A DNA stretch of 64,000 nucleotides from Mytilisepta virgata. Taxonomy: Eukaryota; Mollusca; Bivalvia; Mytilida; Mytilidae. The notes below the pieces were generated by a model. That model did no database searches and was not told where the DNA came from. It saw only the letters and a list, made by a program, of their open reading frames with translations. Each line of letters starts with the position of its first letter. The stretch's first letter is position 1. Positions 44,984-55,178 of this stretch are shown here, piece by piece. The position numbers were made by a program, and so were the translations under genes. The stretch is taken from assembly GCA_028015205.1 (NCBI GenBank), contig CM051519.1:40963979-41027978 (forward strand), in the 5' to 3' direction.

Positions 44984-45330
44984 CTGGGAATTTAAAAAGC
45001 GACCACATGCCCAAAATGAATGAAAATAAAAAAAAAGGCAAATATGCTTGCTTCCCCGACTTATAAAGAACACTTCACCCAAGGCTCCAGGGATTAAATA
45101 TCCAAAAAGAGAAGATGCACATCGCGACTTTATATTTGTGAAAACAAACATTTTGTCGGCAACTGGAAATTTTAAAAACAGAAAGTGACCACATGCCCAA
45201 CTTGACATGCATGAAAATAAAAAAGGCAAATCTGCTTCCCCGTCTAAAAACACTTCACAGGTTACTACCCAAGACAACAGAAGATGCACATCACGTCTTA
45301 TTTATTAAAAAAAAACTATCGTCTGCAATA
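44984..45330 (+). repeat. Diverged tandem duplication, unit about 170 bp
   Basis: Two units share, in the same order, GACCACATGCCCAA, ATGAAAATAAAAA, GGCAAAT.TGCTT, CTTCCCCG, ACACTTCAC and AGAAGATGCACATC. The second unit starts near 45161. Differences are indels and substitutions. No ORF continues through both. Confidence 0.75.
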
Positions 45331-46894
45331 ATGTGCGTACACTTCGTAACTGGAGTTAGGGCACCATAGCCTAAAATCAATTTTAAAATTCACCATTTTT
45401 AAACGAAAAAGTAAAACCATGAAATTTTCTCTTGACTCGCGATATTGACCTAAACGACGTTACGTATATTGCAGATTTGACAATGATATACATGTATTCA
45501 GGTATAGTATATCAGCCTGTAGTAGGGGTTAGCCTACAGGTTGAAAAACATACACAGACTAACCCCATTTATCTCGACAAAATTTAGTGGCAGATGAGAA
45601 TAGTGATCAGATAGATGTGGCCAAGTTCCCAATGGAATTGGCATATTTAGTAAAATCACATGTATGATTTTGCTTCAAACCTATTTTTGTTTGGGTTATA
45701 AAATGGTGAATGTTGGGCGGGCAGGGAAAAACAGACATGAACTTCCATAACAGATTTCTCAGCAACTATCAGTCAGAGGCTCCTGATATTTGGTATGCAG
45801 CCTCAGGTGAGTGACCCATACTATATATGCAATTTCAGGTCTGTCGCTCATCAACTTTCTGTTTAAAAAAATTCAGCTTTTTCTGACTTTGACCAATTTT
45901 TTTTATTTATCCTACTGGAAATTACATACTTATTGCAGATAGAAACATGAAAAATTTCAAAGGAATTTCTGGCATTTTATCAGTATTTGTTATTAACTTG
46001 ACTAACACAACATATATGGTGATTTGTCAGTACTCCGGCAAATAAGTTCAATGTGACCTCATACTGTTGCATTTATGGTTGATGGACAGCATCCAGGTGA
46101 ACTTAAGTAACTGGGAGCACTTTTACTTCTTCAATTCATGGCTTTGTGCCTTCCGTCCAAAAGCATATTACGTTCACTGCTTAGTACTTCAGCTATGAAT
46201 GGTGCATTAATCATATATCATCATAAACCACGGATTTCTACTAGTTATGTAAAACAAAAAAAATTGATCGTTATTTGAACTAACAAATAAGCAAGAGTTA
46301 TCTCCCTTACAGTTTTGTCGGTAACGTACACACACCAACAGACATTAAGACCAAGTACGTGAAATAAAAATATGATTTAATTTCCAGAAAAGTTTTGGTA
46401 AAGGTCTATTAAAATATTACGTGTACAAGACTTTTTCTACATGAGAATACAAATTTGCTGTATTGAATGAATCGGAAAGCTTCAGATTCTTGATTATAGC
46501 AGGAGGTTTACAATTTTATCTGACGTAAAACGGCGTATTTTAGAATAGACTGGAGCCGTCGGACTTCATAGCGAAATCAAAATCAAAACTAAAAATTTAT
46601 TGGGAACAACATTTGTTTTTTTTTAAATTCGGTACTTTCCTCTGTTGCTTACAATGCTTTTATTATTTTGCCTTTCCAAAGTTGTAAATATACGATCATA
46701 CTTGATGAAAGTTAATCCCAAATTTCACACTGTAATTTAAAGAATTTAAAGACGTTTAGTATTTGGTATGAAAATGTGAGAATACTAAGTTTGATACAAG
46801 CTATACAAATATTTGAGGTTGAACAGATGAAGTAAGGATCGTCACATGCGGTCTTCAGTATAGACAAGGGTGTGCCCATAAAACCAGTATAAGC

Positions 46895-47060
46895 CAACCT
46901 CTGTTTAGTGTCTGTACCAAGTCAGACTATCCTTACTCTGTGTATATGTTTTTTTTATGCTTTTTTTAAGTTATTTTTGTCCAGGGTTCTGTCTATTGAG
47001 TGGGGATTGATTGATTGGTACAGTATGTCATTTTTTACCTTCCTTGTTATCCATTTTATT
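46895..47060 (+). repeat. Interspersed repeat family R2, copy 3
   Basis: GTCTGTACCAAGTCAGACTA, then CAGGGTTCTGTCTATTGAGT and GATTGATTGGTA, matching the copy at 28265-28460. It lies just left of the Tc1-like transposon. Confidence 0.65.
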
Positions 47061-47230
47061 GTTTTTCAACTCGGATATAACCTACATAACTCCACATCCA
47101 CTAAATTTTCCCCGGCAAAAATTTCAACAAAATTAATCGGAAATTCAAAATAAACACAGTATTCCTTATAATAAACATACCCATTCACGTTTCCCTGGCA
47201 TGTTTATTATTATTATATATATATATATAT

Positions 47231-48751
47231 ACTCTCTCAAAAAAGAAACGCAACATCAGATTATCTTTTTGAAATATTATTTTTCCGGACAAATAACCAA
47301 TAAATATCAAAATATATGTACACATGATCATAATTACACCTTCATAAAAAGTTTCCAGGTACAATCATTTAAATTCATCCACCCGTAAACGACTTTGGTC
47401 GCAATCTGGGACCCCCTACGATTTACGCATTGCCAAAAACTGGGTCGACTTTCACGTGCAAATCATGGGTTATTTTTTAGCTCAGTCAGTCGGTATAAAA
47501 ACCCGGTATTTCTTTTCATGAATGCATTCGTAAAATAAAATTCTGATGAGGTGACGCTATGCCAAGGTTAGACGCTGCTACCCGGAATATCGCTATCGGA
47601 CGACTAGAGGCCGGAGAATCACAGAATGCTGTTGCTGTAACGTACAATGTTCATCGTAGCACAATTTCACGCCTTTGGGGACGCTACCTGCAGCTTGGTA
47701 CTACGACAGATCGGCCACGTTCAGGGCGCCCGCGTGTTACAACCAGGGCGCAAGATCGTTACATCAGACTTTTCCATCTGCGGAATAGGACTATTGCTGC
47801 AACAGAAACAGCTGTAAACGTCCCTGGGTTGCGCCGTATATCAGCACAGACAGTACGCAATCGGTTACGTTCTCATGGATTGAGGGCAAGAAGACCTTAC
47901 TTTGGAGCAACACTGAGACGCCAACACCGCCGAGCGAGGGTTAGATGGTGTACTACAGTTCGTGCATGGAATTTACAGAACTGGAGAAGAGTATGGTTCA
48001 GCGATGAGTCACGTTTTCAACTGGAAAAGCGAGATGGTCGCATACGTGTGTATAGGCGCCGAAACGAACGTTTTGCGCAAAACTGTGTTGTGGAGAGAGA
48101 CAATTTTGGCGGAGGCAGTGTTATGATGTGGGCCGCTATTTCTTATGCCAGAAACACACAGCTGATACATATCCAAGGCAATCTGAACGCTGTTAGGTAT
48201 AGAGACGAAATTTTACGACCTCATTTATTGCCCGTAATTGACATTCGGAGAGAAATTTTTCAGCACGACAATGCCCGACCACATACAGCACGTGTAACAG
48301 TAGACTTTTTAGAACAACAGAATGTCAATGTGATCTGTTGGCCGTCACGATCACCCGATCTTAATCCAATTGAACATTTGTGGGATGAAGTGGATCGGCG
48401 CGTGCGCCAACGACAACCACCACCGCAAAATCTGCAACAATTACAGCAGGCACTTCAGTTTGAGTGGCAAAGGATACCGCGTGTTCGAACTCAGCGTTTA
48501 ATTCAATCTATGCCAAGAAGAGTCGGGGCTGTGTTACAAGCAAATGGTGGACATACCAGATATTGACAATTTATGAGTGATTTATTGACAATATGTGACA
48601 AACTGTGATATTCCAAGGTAAAAGAACTCATGAACAAGAAGTGTGCCAATTTTTGCATTCCTGTGTAAATTATTTATATCATAAATTATGAAAATAATAT
48701 ATGAAGTAAATTTCCTATTTTCTGTATGTTGCGTTTCTTTTTTGAGAGAGT
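47231..48751 (+). mobile_element. Intact Tc1-like DNA transposon
   Basis: ACTCTCTCAAAAAAGAAACG at the left end (47231 on) is an exact inverse of the right end finishing at 48751; the perfect match is 24 bases. Both ends lie next to TA in (TA)n-rich sequence, fitting a TA target duplication. The 1,521 bases hold a single unbroken transposase gene. Identical ends and an intact ORF point to a recent insertion. The element is GC-richer than its flanks. Confidence 0.93.
47559..48566 (+). CDS. Tc1-like DD34E transposase
   Basis: 335 residues, the usual length for Tc1 transposases. Residues about 10-45 form a helix-turn-helix (SQNAVAVTYNVHRSTISRLW) that would bind the terminal repeats, followed by an AT-hook-like GRPR at 56-59 and a second helical DNA-binding region to about 110. 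The catalytic triad is D149 (WFSDESRF), D237 (FQHDNARPHTA) and E272 (SPDLNPIEHLW), with 34 residues between the last two, i.e. DD34E. The enzyme cuts and pastes the element at TA sites in the nucleus. It starts 328 bases from the left end and stops about 160 bases before the right end's inverted repeat. No frameshift or stop. Confidence 0.96.
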   Translation: MPRLDAATRNIAIGRLEAGESQNAVAVTYNVHRSTISRLWGRYLQLGTTTDRPRSGRPRVTTRAQDRYIRLFHLRNRTIAATETAVNVPGLRRISAQTVRNRLRSHGLRARRPYFGATLRRQHRRARVRWCTTVRAWNLQNWRRVWFSDESRFQLEKRDGRIRVYRRRNERFAQNCVVERDNFGGGSVMMWAAISYARNTQLIHIQGNLNAVRYRDEILRPHLLPVIDIRREIFQHDNARPHTARVTVDFLEQQNVNVICWPSRSPDLNPIEHLWDEVDRRVRQRQPPPQNLQQLQQALQFEWQRIPRVRTQRLIQSMPRRVGAVLQANGGHTRY

Positions 48752-49288
48752 ATATATATGCCCTCAGGGGCTCTTGAATGATGTAATAAAAAGGACAAGG
48801 GGCCTTGGGAGATCACATACATGTATATAATGTTTTTGAGAATATCCCCATTCCTCTTTATCCTGCGTCATAGGATAAACATGAAAAATATTCAGTCTAA
48901 ATATATACACTTACCTTAAAAACTATCGAACGAAATTAGTCAAAAAGCAGAAACAGTCTCATTACGGAAAAAAACATTTTTATGTATGTATTTTTTTTTC
49001 AAGGAAGAAAGACAATGCTATACACGTGTTATTTTTTTCATCTGGCTTTCAAAATACCACCCGACGAAAAATCCATGTTATAATGAAGATGTACGTTTTT
49101 ATTTTAGATTTTTCATAAAAGAAATAATTTAATTTATAACCGACAATTTTTTCATATGCATACATTTACATGTATATACATTATTTATAGTGTGTAAGTT
49201 TCATTGTGTGAAAGTTTAAGTTTGCTTCCCTATCGCAAAAAAATGTACATGTAAAATTATAAATTATATCGAAATATACTTTTATGTA

Positions 49289-49422
49289 TACTAGTCAACA
49301 AAAGAAACGATACAGGGTAATGCATTTTTCATATATTCATAATTTCAAATAGCTGTACTAATCAGAAAAATTGACCCACACGTCAATTGGTTCTGAACTC
49401 GTGTTACCTTTGTTGACTAGTA
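49289..49422 (+). mobile_element. Short MITE with TACTAGTCAACAAA ends
   Basis: TACTAGTCAACAAAAGAAAC at the left and GTTACCTTTGTTGACTAGTA at the right form imperfect inverted ends bounded by TA. The left half matches, inverted, the right end of the longer element at 58199-58723, and the right end matches that element's left end. It therefore looks like an internally deleted relative. Confidence 0.8.
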
Positions 49423-50319
49423 TATTTTATTAATCAATGTGTCGTTGCAAGGCTAACTCAGTGGACTGATCACATGGATTTTAATCCATTTAAGAACGTG
49501 TCCATTGGTGTCCAGAACAGGTACTGTATACGTATTAGCACACGAAAGAACTGCTGTACACTAAAACAGTTTAGAGCAACTTTACAGTAGAAAAGAAAGT
49601 TTTTCACAAGATCGCAGCAGCTGTGCTGTATAATATTCCAAGATCAAAATTTTAATGCACGAGATGAGAACATTTCGTCGATTTACGACTCATCACTTGT
49701 GCTTAATGCCTAAAATGTTGCAAGCCAAAACAATAAACCAAACATTCAAGAGAAAATTGAAGTGTCAAAAATGACCCAAACAGGTAATGTCAGAACGGTG
49801 TTAGAATAGAGGCATGTTCATGGTAGATACATCTTATTATTTTTTTTTTTAATTAAAATTTTTATGACAGTAACTTTAAAGATCAATTCATGCTGGTATC
49901 GCCACACTAGCAACTGAGCTGGTAATACCCTCCGGGATTTAAGAATATCTTCAGCTGTCTTGTTCTATTTTTGTTAATTTTTTTAAATGCCTTTTATTCC
50001 ATTAGTTATACTTGTATCCTTGTGGCATTTTTTTGTTGTGTTCCAGTCTCATGACTTTGAATTTTGCTTGGATTTCGAATTTATGGACTTTTCCCACTGT
50101 TTTGTCGCTTCGGTATTCTTTTGCCGATACATAACGACATTCCTGACAGCTTTTTGTTGGGTGAATGGTACAGATCGAAAAGTGTATGCGTCGAAGTGGT
50201 TTTATATGGTTTAAGATGTTTGAGTTGATCAGTGATTTCAAAAAATTCAATTTCAATCAATTGTAAGTTATGAAGTATCTTCTACATGTACTGAAATGGT
50301 AAATATTTCAGGAATATTA

Positions 50320-50590
50320 TGGGGTTATTGCACGAATACTGGGAAATATTTTCCCGAGTAGAATGTAATATTGCACATGCTTGCGAGTGCGATATAATAT
50401 TCTATGAGGGACAATATTTTCAAGTGTCGTGCAATAATCCTTTTAGTGTATGGCAACACCACCCAGATCCCGGAAAAACTATCAAAGACATTGTTCTTAC
50501 AATGCAATATTGCTCTCCGTGCAATATCGGCCAATATTGCACGCTAAGTTTTGGCTACGTTCTACAGGGAATATTGCGTTGCTATACAAT
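50320..50590 (+). repeat. Cluster of ATATTGCAC-type motifs
   Basis: ATTGCAC, AATATTGCAC, GCAATATTGC and their inverses recur at least eight times in about 270 bases, often as palindromes. The open frame across it (104 codons) shows no family signature. It ends next to the outer edge of the Ngaro-like element. Origin unknown. Confidence 0.5.
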
Positions 50591-50598
50591 AAAGTTAC

Positions 50599-50701
50599 TT
50601 ATGTTCTACTTCGCTTCGCTCATCCGAACATAAAGCTGTTCTTTTGTAAACAAATTAAACAAGACAAAATATTGGATATGGCTCCACACAGAGACCAGAT
50701 T
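50599..50701 (-). repeat. B2 repeat of the Ngaro-like element (outer 3' end)
   Basis: Second copy of B, two substitutions relative to B1 in 103 bases. Its outer edge at 50599 marks the 3' limit of the element. Confidence 0.92.
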
Positions 50702-50793
50702 TATTAATAATAATAAAAAATGTCTTGAACTCATCCGCTCGATCTGCACCTCATGGAAATCTACAATTAAAAATACAAATTGTTAATGTACAA

Positions 50794-51007
50794 AAATTAA
50801 ATCGTAGTGTTCTGGTTGTGTGGAAAACCTCGACAAACTGAAATTCTCTGGTGCGAAACCTTATATACTGACTCAAGGGGTCAAAGCATGCTGAACTTTT
50901 TCGGCGGCAAAATCTGGACAGACAAAAGTACGTTTTCATTGTATGAATGAACAAAAGCTTTATAAAAAAAAAAAGGAAAACTTTATAACCAAAAGAAATA
51001 AATTTAT
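50794..51007 (-). repeat. A2 repeat of the Ngaro-like element
   Basis: Internal copy of A1, placed directly after B1 with a 4-base overlap. It is separated from B2 by about 90 bases not present after A1. Confidence 0.92.
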
Positions 51008-51106
51008 GTTCTACTTCGCTTCGCTCATCCGAACATAAAGCTGTTCTTTTGTAAACAAATTAAACAAGACAAAATATTGGATATGGCTCGACACAGAGAC
51101 CGGATT
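51004..51106 (-). repeat. B1 repeat of the Ngaro-like element
   Basis: Shares GTTCTACTTCGCTTCGCTCA and ACAAAATATTGGATATGGCT with B2, at an offset of 405 bases. Confidence 0.92.
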
Positions 51107-51178
51107 CGACAAAAAACAAAGGGAACTAAAAGCTAGCGTTGATAGAGATGAAAATTGCGTTATTAATAATTACATTAA

Positions 51179-52204
51179 TTAAATGCCCAAATTCTTTGAA
51201 ACTACTAGCTTGTTCTTTAAACTTTCCTTAATATATCCATCTTTCGCTCTTTCGGACTTCCATCTGCCATGCGATTTAAGCAACCTATCAGGAATATCCT
51301 CGCTAGCGGCTTGCGAAGCCCCTCCACTCCTAAAACTGTGCAAGCCATACTTTTTCTTATCTAACCCCAATTGTTCTAAAACTTCCAAAACAATTTCCCT
51401 CGCTCTTGTGTACGATATAGGTTTATTGCTCTTGCATAACTTATGTGAGTTTGAAGACTTGAAAAAACTAAGTGAACGAAAAATGAATTCATCTCTGTCT
51501 TTATCAACATCAAAACCTGCAACTTCAAAATATTTCTCCAACATATTTACAGGACAAGTAGCATTGTCTGTCCTAGCAACTATAATCAAATTTCCCTGTC
51601 TGTAAACATCAGTTTTACTTTTATCTAAAGTAATTTCAAGGTGAGAAGGGAGAAACTTAACGTGCTGGACTTGTAAATGCGAAAGCTCATCAAAACGTAA
51701 GAATCCAGCATAACTAAGCAACATTATACAACAAATTCTTAAATCTTTTAAACTGTGTTGGTTTGCGTACTCTGCGACAACCTTTTTCAAAATATCCGGT
51801 GTAATGGGTTCTTTCCTATTTACAGGTTTAGACAGAAGTTTGATGCCTCCGTCCATGATCATTTTGATCAACTGATCTTCAAAAATTCCTCCAGAAAGTA
51901 AATTCATGTCATGCTCCCATTTGACTGCGTAAAAAGTTGCGTTAAGAACCGCAGTAGAAACTCCACGCTGAATTAAGTAAGACAAGTACAAAGCTAGCGA
52001 GCAAACTGTCGTAGGTAAAAAAGGCAAATTATATCTTGAACACCAGGACTTAAACCTTTGAAAATTGGAATTGTATTGTTTCAAAGTATTGTCGCTTTTA
52101 GACGCTCTGATTATTGTAGGAAGAAAATCCGAGAATTTTGTTAAACTTGAATTCGAAAACTTATTTAGAGTATTCCAATGTGTAGCGTTAAAACGTAACT
52201 GAAA
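51179..52204 (-). CDS. Ngaro-like tyrosine recombinase (ORF3), probably entered by splicing
   Basis: From the TTG at 52084 the frame gives 301 codons to the stop at 51179, but it stays open upstream to about 52204 with no ATG near its start. A strong acceptor (TTTTTTGTAATTTCAG, just above 52200) opens directly into LRFNATHWNTLNKF, so I read it as a spliced 3' exon. Counting from 52084: first catalytic Arg R130 (YAGFLRFDEL), Lys near 155-157, HxxR at H249-R252 (GLHSFRSGGAS), HGRW at 272-275, and the nucleophile Y284 (KDGYIKES). The order R-K-HxxR-H/W-Y is that of phage-integrase-type recombinases. The protein would insert the circular DNA copy into the genome without a target duplication. Confidence 0.88.
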   Translation of the reverse strand, partial: FQLRFNATHWNTLNKFSNSSLTKFSDFLPTIIRASKSDNTLKQYNSNFQRFKSWCSRYNLPFLPTTVCSLALYLSYLIQRGVSTAVLNATFYAVKWEHDMNLLSGGIFEDQLIKMIMDGGIKLLSKPVNRKEPITPDILKKVVAEYANQHSLKDLRICCIMLLSYAGFLRFDELSHLQVQHVKFLPSHLEITLDKSKTDVYRQGNLIIVARTDNATCPVNMLEKYFEVAGFDVDKDRDEFIFRSLSFFKSSNSHKLCKSNKPISYTRAREIVLEVLEQLGLDKKKYGLHSFRSGGASQAASEDIPDRLLKSHGRWKSERAKDGYIKESLKNKLVVSKNLGI

Positions 52205-52920
52205 TTACAAAAAAGAACATTTCTTTAAAAAAAAAAAAAAAAAAAAAAAAATTTTTTTTTACTATAAAGATCTGACTGTTTCACCGGAAAACTATTTTTA
52301 AGGTCAGAAAATTAAAAGACGTTCTCAAAAATATGTAATAATATGCCCAAACGTGACTTATCTCCAAGGGAAAAAAGGAACAATTTTCCACTTACAATAC
52401 GTGTTATTGATTACTGTGCCCAAACGGGACTTGTTTCTGAAGAAAAAGGGGGCAAACCTCCAGTCGCAATTGATGTTAAAATTGTTATGCCCAAACGGGA
52501 CTTATTAAGTCAATATAAAATATAAAATGCCCAAACGGGACTTCCTGGGTCAATACTGACTCGTGCCATAAAATATAAAATGCCCAAACGGGACTTCGCT
52601 AGACAAAACAGAGTGCCCAAACGGGACTTCCTTAAACAAACAGAGTGCCCAAACGGGCATGAATCAATCATAAAACTTCATGCATATATCTGTATGAGTA
52701 GAATTTCTACTGAAAACACATTTTCTTTCGGCACGTCCTAAACGACTAAATATTGCAATAGGCCCAAACGGGACTTGTGAACAATGAATAAAAAAGAAAT
52801 GCTTACAATGCAAGCCTTCAAAAATGATGGAGAGCCTCTGCTAACTTAATTCAATCGCTCAGACTCGCGCTTACTTATCGTACATACTGAAAATCAAGGT
52901 TTAAAATCTGATCTCGAACT
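52200..52920 (-). other. Non-coding spacer (probable intron) between RT-RNase H and recombinase ORFs
   Basis: About 720 bases with no ORF. It holds an eight-copy motif array and, next to the acceptor near 52200, a run of about 28 A followed by about 12 T on the plus strand. The recombinase lacks an upstream ATG, which makes an intron the simplest reading; the donor was not pinned down (GTAAGC near 52872 is one candidate). Confidence 0.5.
52344..52776 (-). repeat. Eight dispersed copies of a 16-bp motif inside the Ngaro-like element
   Basis: TGCCCAAACGGGACTT (plus-strand reading) starts at 52344, 52417, 52488, 52528, 52581, 52614, 52646 and 52761. Most copies are exact; the first has ACGTGA, the seventh ends GGGCA instead of GGGACTT, the last starts with G. 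All share one orientation. Spacing varies (73, 71, 40, 53, 33, 32, 115), and sequences between are unrelated. CCC-AAAC-GGG can form a small hairpin, and the seventh copy is a perfect 5-bp stem. Confidence 0.93.
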
Positions 52921-55178
52921 CAGCGTCTAAAATCTATTCTCAAAACAAGAACGTTAAAAGTGAGCGGTTGAGCGGCAAAAATGCTATTTTTATCTGAACC
53001 TGCCTCAAAGAAACTGGATGGCCTAACATATTCTACTACGTCTTTAACAAAAAAGTTAAACCGGCGGTTATCCGATGACCACAAAAACGGCCAAAAACAA
53101 TTTGAAGTCCATTTTGGTACCACGAGAGTACCGTGGCTCTCGCAAAGAGCCAGATGCTGAATTACTCTCGGCACTTGATTTACAGGTGGAACTATCCAAC
53201 AGTTATACAAACCCCAATCAAACGCGAATGCATCGACTCCAACGGTGCCAGGACACCAAAATTTAGAGAAAAAACGAGACATTTTATGGTTGTTAACATC
53301 TGCGAACAGATCAATGTCGTATGGGCCCCAAATTGAATTAAAATAATTAAAATAGATATTACTGACTCCCCAGTCGTCGAAGTCAAAAACCTTACTGTAA
53401 AAATCCGCCACTTGGTTGTAATCTCGAGGTATCCATTCAACTTCTAATGATATTGCGTCTACAACGCAAATACTGAAGATTTTTGTTGCCAAGGAATGCA
53501 AATCACTTTTCATGCTCCCTGCTCGGATAATTCTCACGACGTTTTGATTATCTGTATAAATTTTAACGATTCGATTAGCCAAATCGCTTTTTAAAGATTT
53601 TAATGTTATTAAGACTGCGAGTAACTCTCTGAAAGTAGAACTCTGCTTGGCCTCGGTGTCGGACCACATTTTGTGTACGATTTTCGAATTTGTTTCGACG
53701 GTAAAAGCGGCGCAGGCAAAACTGCTTGCGTCAGCATAAACGATTTTATCAGGAATACGGTTTTGCGCCAAAAATTTCCTGGTGGGTAAAGACTGACAAT
53801 TAAAAAACCAGAATTCGAGCTCAGACAGAGCGGCATTTGTAAGAGTAATCTTTTGGTCCCAAAACTCAGATGTTGCAATAATCATGAGCATATTTCTACT
53901 CATAATACGGCAAATATTACCGAAGCTAGGCATGAAGGAGATAATTTTTCCTGTAATACGCGCCAACTTTCTCGGAGTTAAATCTTCCAAGCTATCAAGA
54001 GTATTTGAAATGATCCCTCGGAATTTCGAAAGTTTTTCCTGTGGAATTTCCAAAGTGAGTGCAGAAAGATCCCAGGTGAAACCTAACCAAGTTAACCTGC
54101 GAGTAGGTTCCCAAATGCTTTTTTCGTGGTTCAGAAAAAGACCTGCAAGCGATAAATCCCCTCGAACTCTGTCAGCTAAGGATTTGCAAGAATGGTACGA
54201 ATTTTCAAAACCCCAACCATCATCTAAATAAAGTACCATGCGATAACCAAAAGATCTCCAATATTTCACTAACGGTCTGAGCACTTTTGAAAATATATGT
54301 GCCGCTACTGATAAGCCAAATGGAAGACATTTAAATGTAAAATACCTTGTTCCTTCTGGAAAATCCCAAGAAAAGCCTAAAAATTTTCTATGATCCTCGT
54401 GAATAACAATATTATGATATGCTGATTTGAGATCGAATTTAAAACAGTAACCTGGACTTGAAATAAACTGAATAGCTTCTGGCACGCCTTCAAATTTAAA
54501 TTTTCTTCTTTCTATAAATTTATTTACATGTCGTAAATCTAATATGAGCCTTTCTTTGCCGTCGGCGTTAACGGACACGGTCAAAGGATTAATAACGAAA
54601 GGGGGGTTATTCTGACAATCGATAACCACTCCTGCGTCTAATAATCTGTTGATCGCTGAAGTTACGAAGGATTTGTGTGTGATAGCCGAACTATTGTTTT
54701 TCATGATTTTTGAGGTAGGTGAATCAGAAAAGGGCATTAAATAACCATATTCTATTACATTCAGTACAAAATTACTAGCTCGTAATGTGTTTTTCCAAAA
54801 CGATAAATGAGATCTTAAATTATCTACAACAAAATTATTTACCTCATTTAAATCCGCGTTCGATTTTAACTCGTTCTTAATAGATAAAATGTGAGAAAAA
54901 TTATACTTAACTGCATAGTCATTTTCATCGCCTGGCTCCTGTGCTGTATCTGCTGTCTCTAAATGGTCTTGGTGGGCTGGAACGGGCTCTTCTTGGGCAG
55001 TTGTATGCCCAGTGGTTTTCGTCGTTGCAGTAGTAGCATCTCCCGGAATTGCTGGTCTTTCCTCCGTAAGCGTTGCTGAAGTACTCTGAAGGGGTGTACG
55101 AGATACCGGGCGATTTGCTGTCTGAACCCTGGGCTGTGTGTTTAGGTGCCGATCTTCCAAATGATGCGCTAGAGTCAC
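52920..55178 (-). CDS. Ngaro-like reverse transcriptase-RNase H (ORF2)
   Basis: 752 residues, no breaks. The first about 90 residues overlap gag and may not all be translated. Reverse transcriptase at about 200-370: KFDLKSAYH (248-255), KCLPFGLS (283-290), and the catalytic LYLDDG with YLDD at 317-320. RNase H at about 475-600: YADAS with D482, FRELL with E518, YTDNQ with D543, and ADFYS with D592. The C-terminal part (DIDLFADVNN, SKFWCPGTVGVDAFAFDW, VPPVNQVPRVI) is the conserved tail seen beside tyrosine recombinases in animal Ngaro elements. No methylase-like domain was recognised. Stop TGA at 52922-52920. Confidence 0.93.
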   Translation of the reverse strand: MTLAHHLEDRHLNTQPRVQTANRPVSRTPLQSTSATLTEERPAIPGDATTATTKTTGHTTAQEEPVPAHQDHLETADTAQEPGDENDYAVKYNFSHILSIKNELKSNADLNEVNNFVVDNLRSHLSFWKNTLRASNFVLNVIEYGYLMPFSDSPTSKIMKNNSSAITHKSFVTSAINRLLDAGVVIDCQNNPPFVINPLTVSVNADGKERLILDLRHVNKFIERRKFKFEGVPEAIQFISSPGYCFKFDLKSAYHNIVIHEDHRKFLGFSWDFPEGTRYFTFKCLPFGLSVAAHIFSKVLRPLVKYWRSFGYRMVLYLDDGWGFENSYHSCKSLADRVRGDLSLAGLFLNHEKSIWEPTRRLTWLGFTWDLSALTLEIPQEKLSKFRGIISNTLDSLEDLTPRKLARITGKIISFMPSFGNICRIMSRNMLMIIATSEFWDQKITLTNAALSELEFWFFNCQSLPTRKFLAQNRIPDKIVYADASSFACAAFTVETNSKIVHKMWSDTEAKQSSTFRELLAVLITLKSLKSDLANRIVKIYTDNQNVVRIIRAGSMKSDLHSLATKIFSICVVDAISLEVEWIPRDYNQVADFYSKVFDFDDWGVSNIYFNYFNSIWGPYDIDLFADVNNHKMSRFFSKFWCPGTVGVDAFAFDWGLYNCWIVPPVNQVPRVIQHLALCESHGTLVVPKWTSNCFWPFLWSSDNRRFNFFVKDVVEYVRPSSFFEAGSDKNSIFAAQPLTFNVLVLRIDFRR

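Larger units (their letters stand above)
41690..47230. other. Intergenic region upstream of the TBK1-like gene
   Basis: About 5.5 kb with no coding frame I can support. It should contain the promoter and any 5' non-coding exon of the TBK1-like gene, which I could not locate. It holds microsatellites at 42471 and 43885, a tandem duplication at 44984 and one R2 copy at 46895. CCTGTAG and CTACAGG near 45515-45540 form a small hairpin of unknown meaning. Confidence 0.55.
48752..50598. other. Non-coding stretch between the Tc1-like and Ngaro-like elements
   Basis: No supported gene. It contains the MITE at 49289 and the TATTGCAC-rich stretch at 50320. Short open frames at 49987-50256 have no family signature. 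Confidence 0.6.

Noticed and set aside
17900..50140. Shared 26-base string TTCGGTATTCTTTT.CCGATACATAA at about 17907 and 50107
   Set aside because: Single short match with a self-complementary core and no extended similarity; could be chance or a very short repeat.
50319..50633. 104-codon plus-strand frame over the ATATTGCAC cluster
   Set aside because: Composition follows the repeated motif and the frame enters the B2 repeat; no protein family.
52344..52776. Repeat array resembling a CRISPR
   Set aside because: The units are 16 bp with spacers from 16 to about 100 bp, in an animal genome and inside a retrotransposon; no cas genes.
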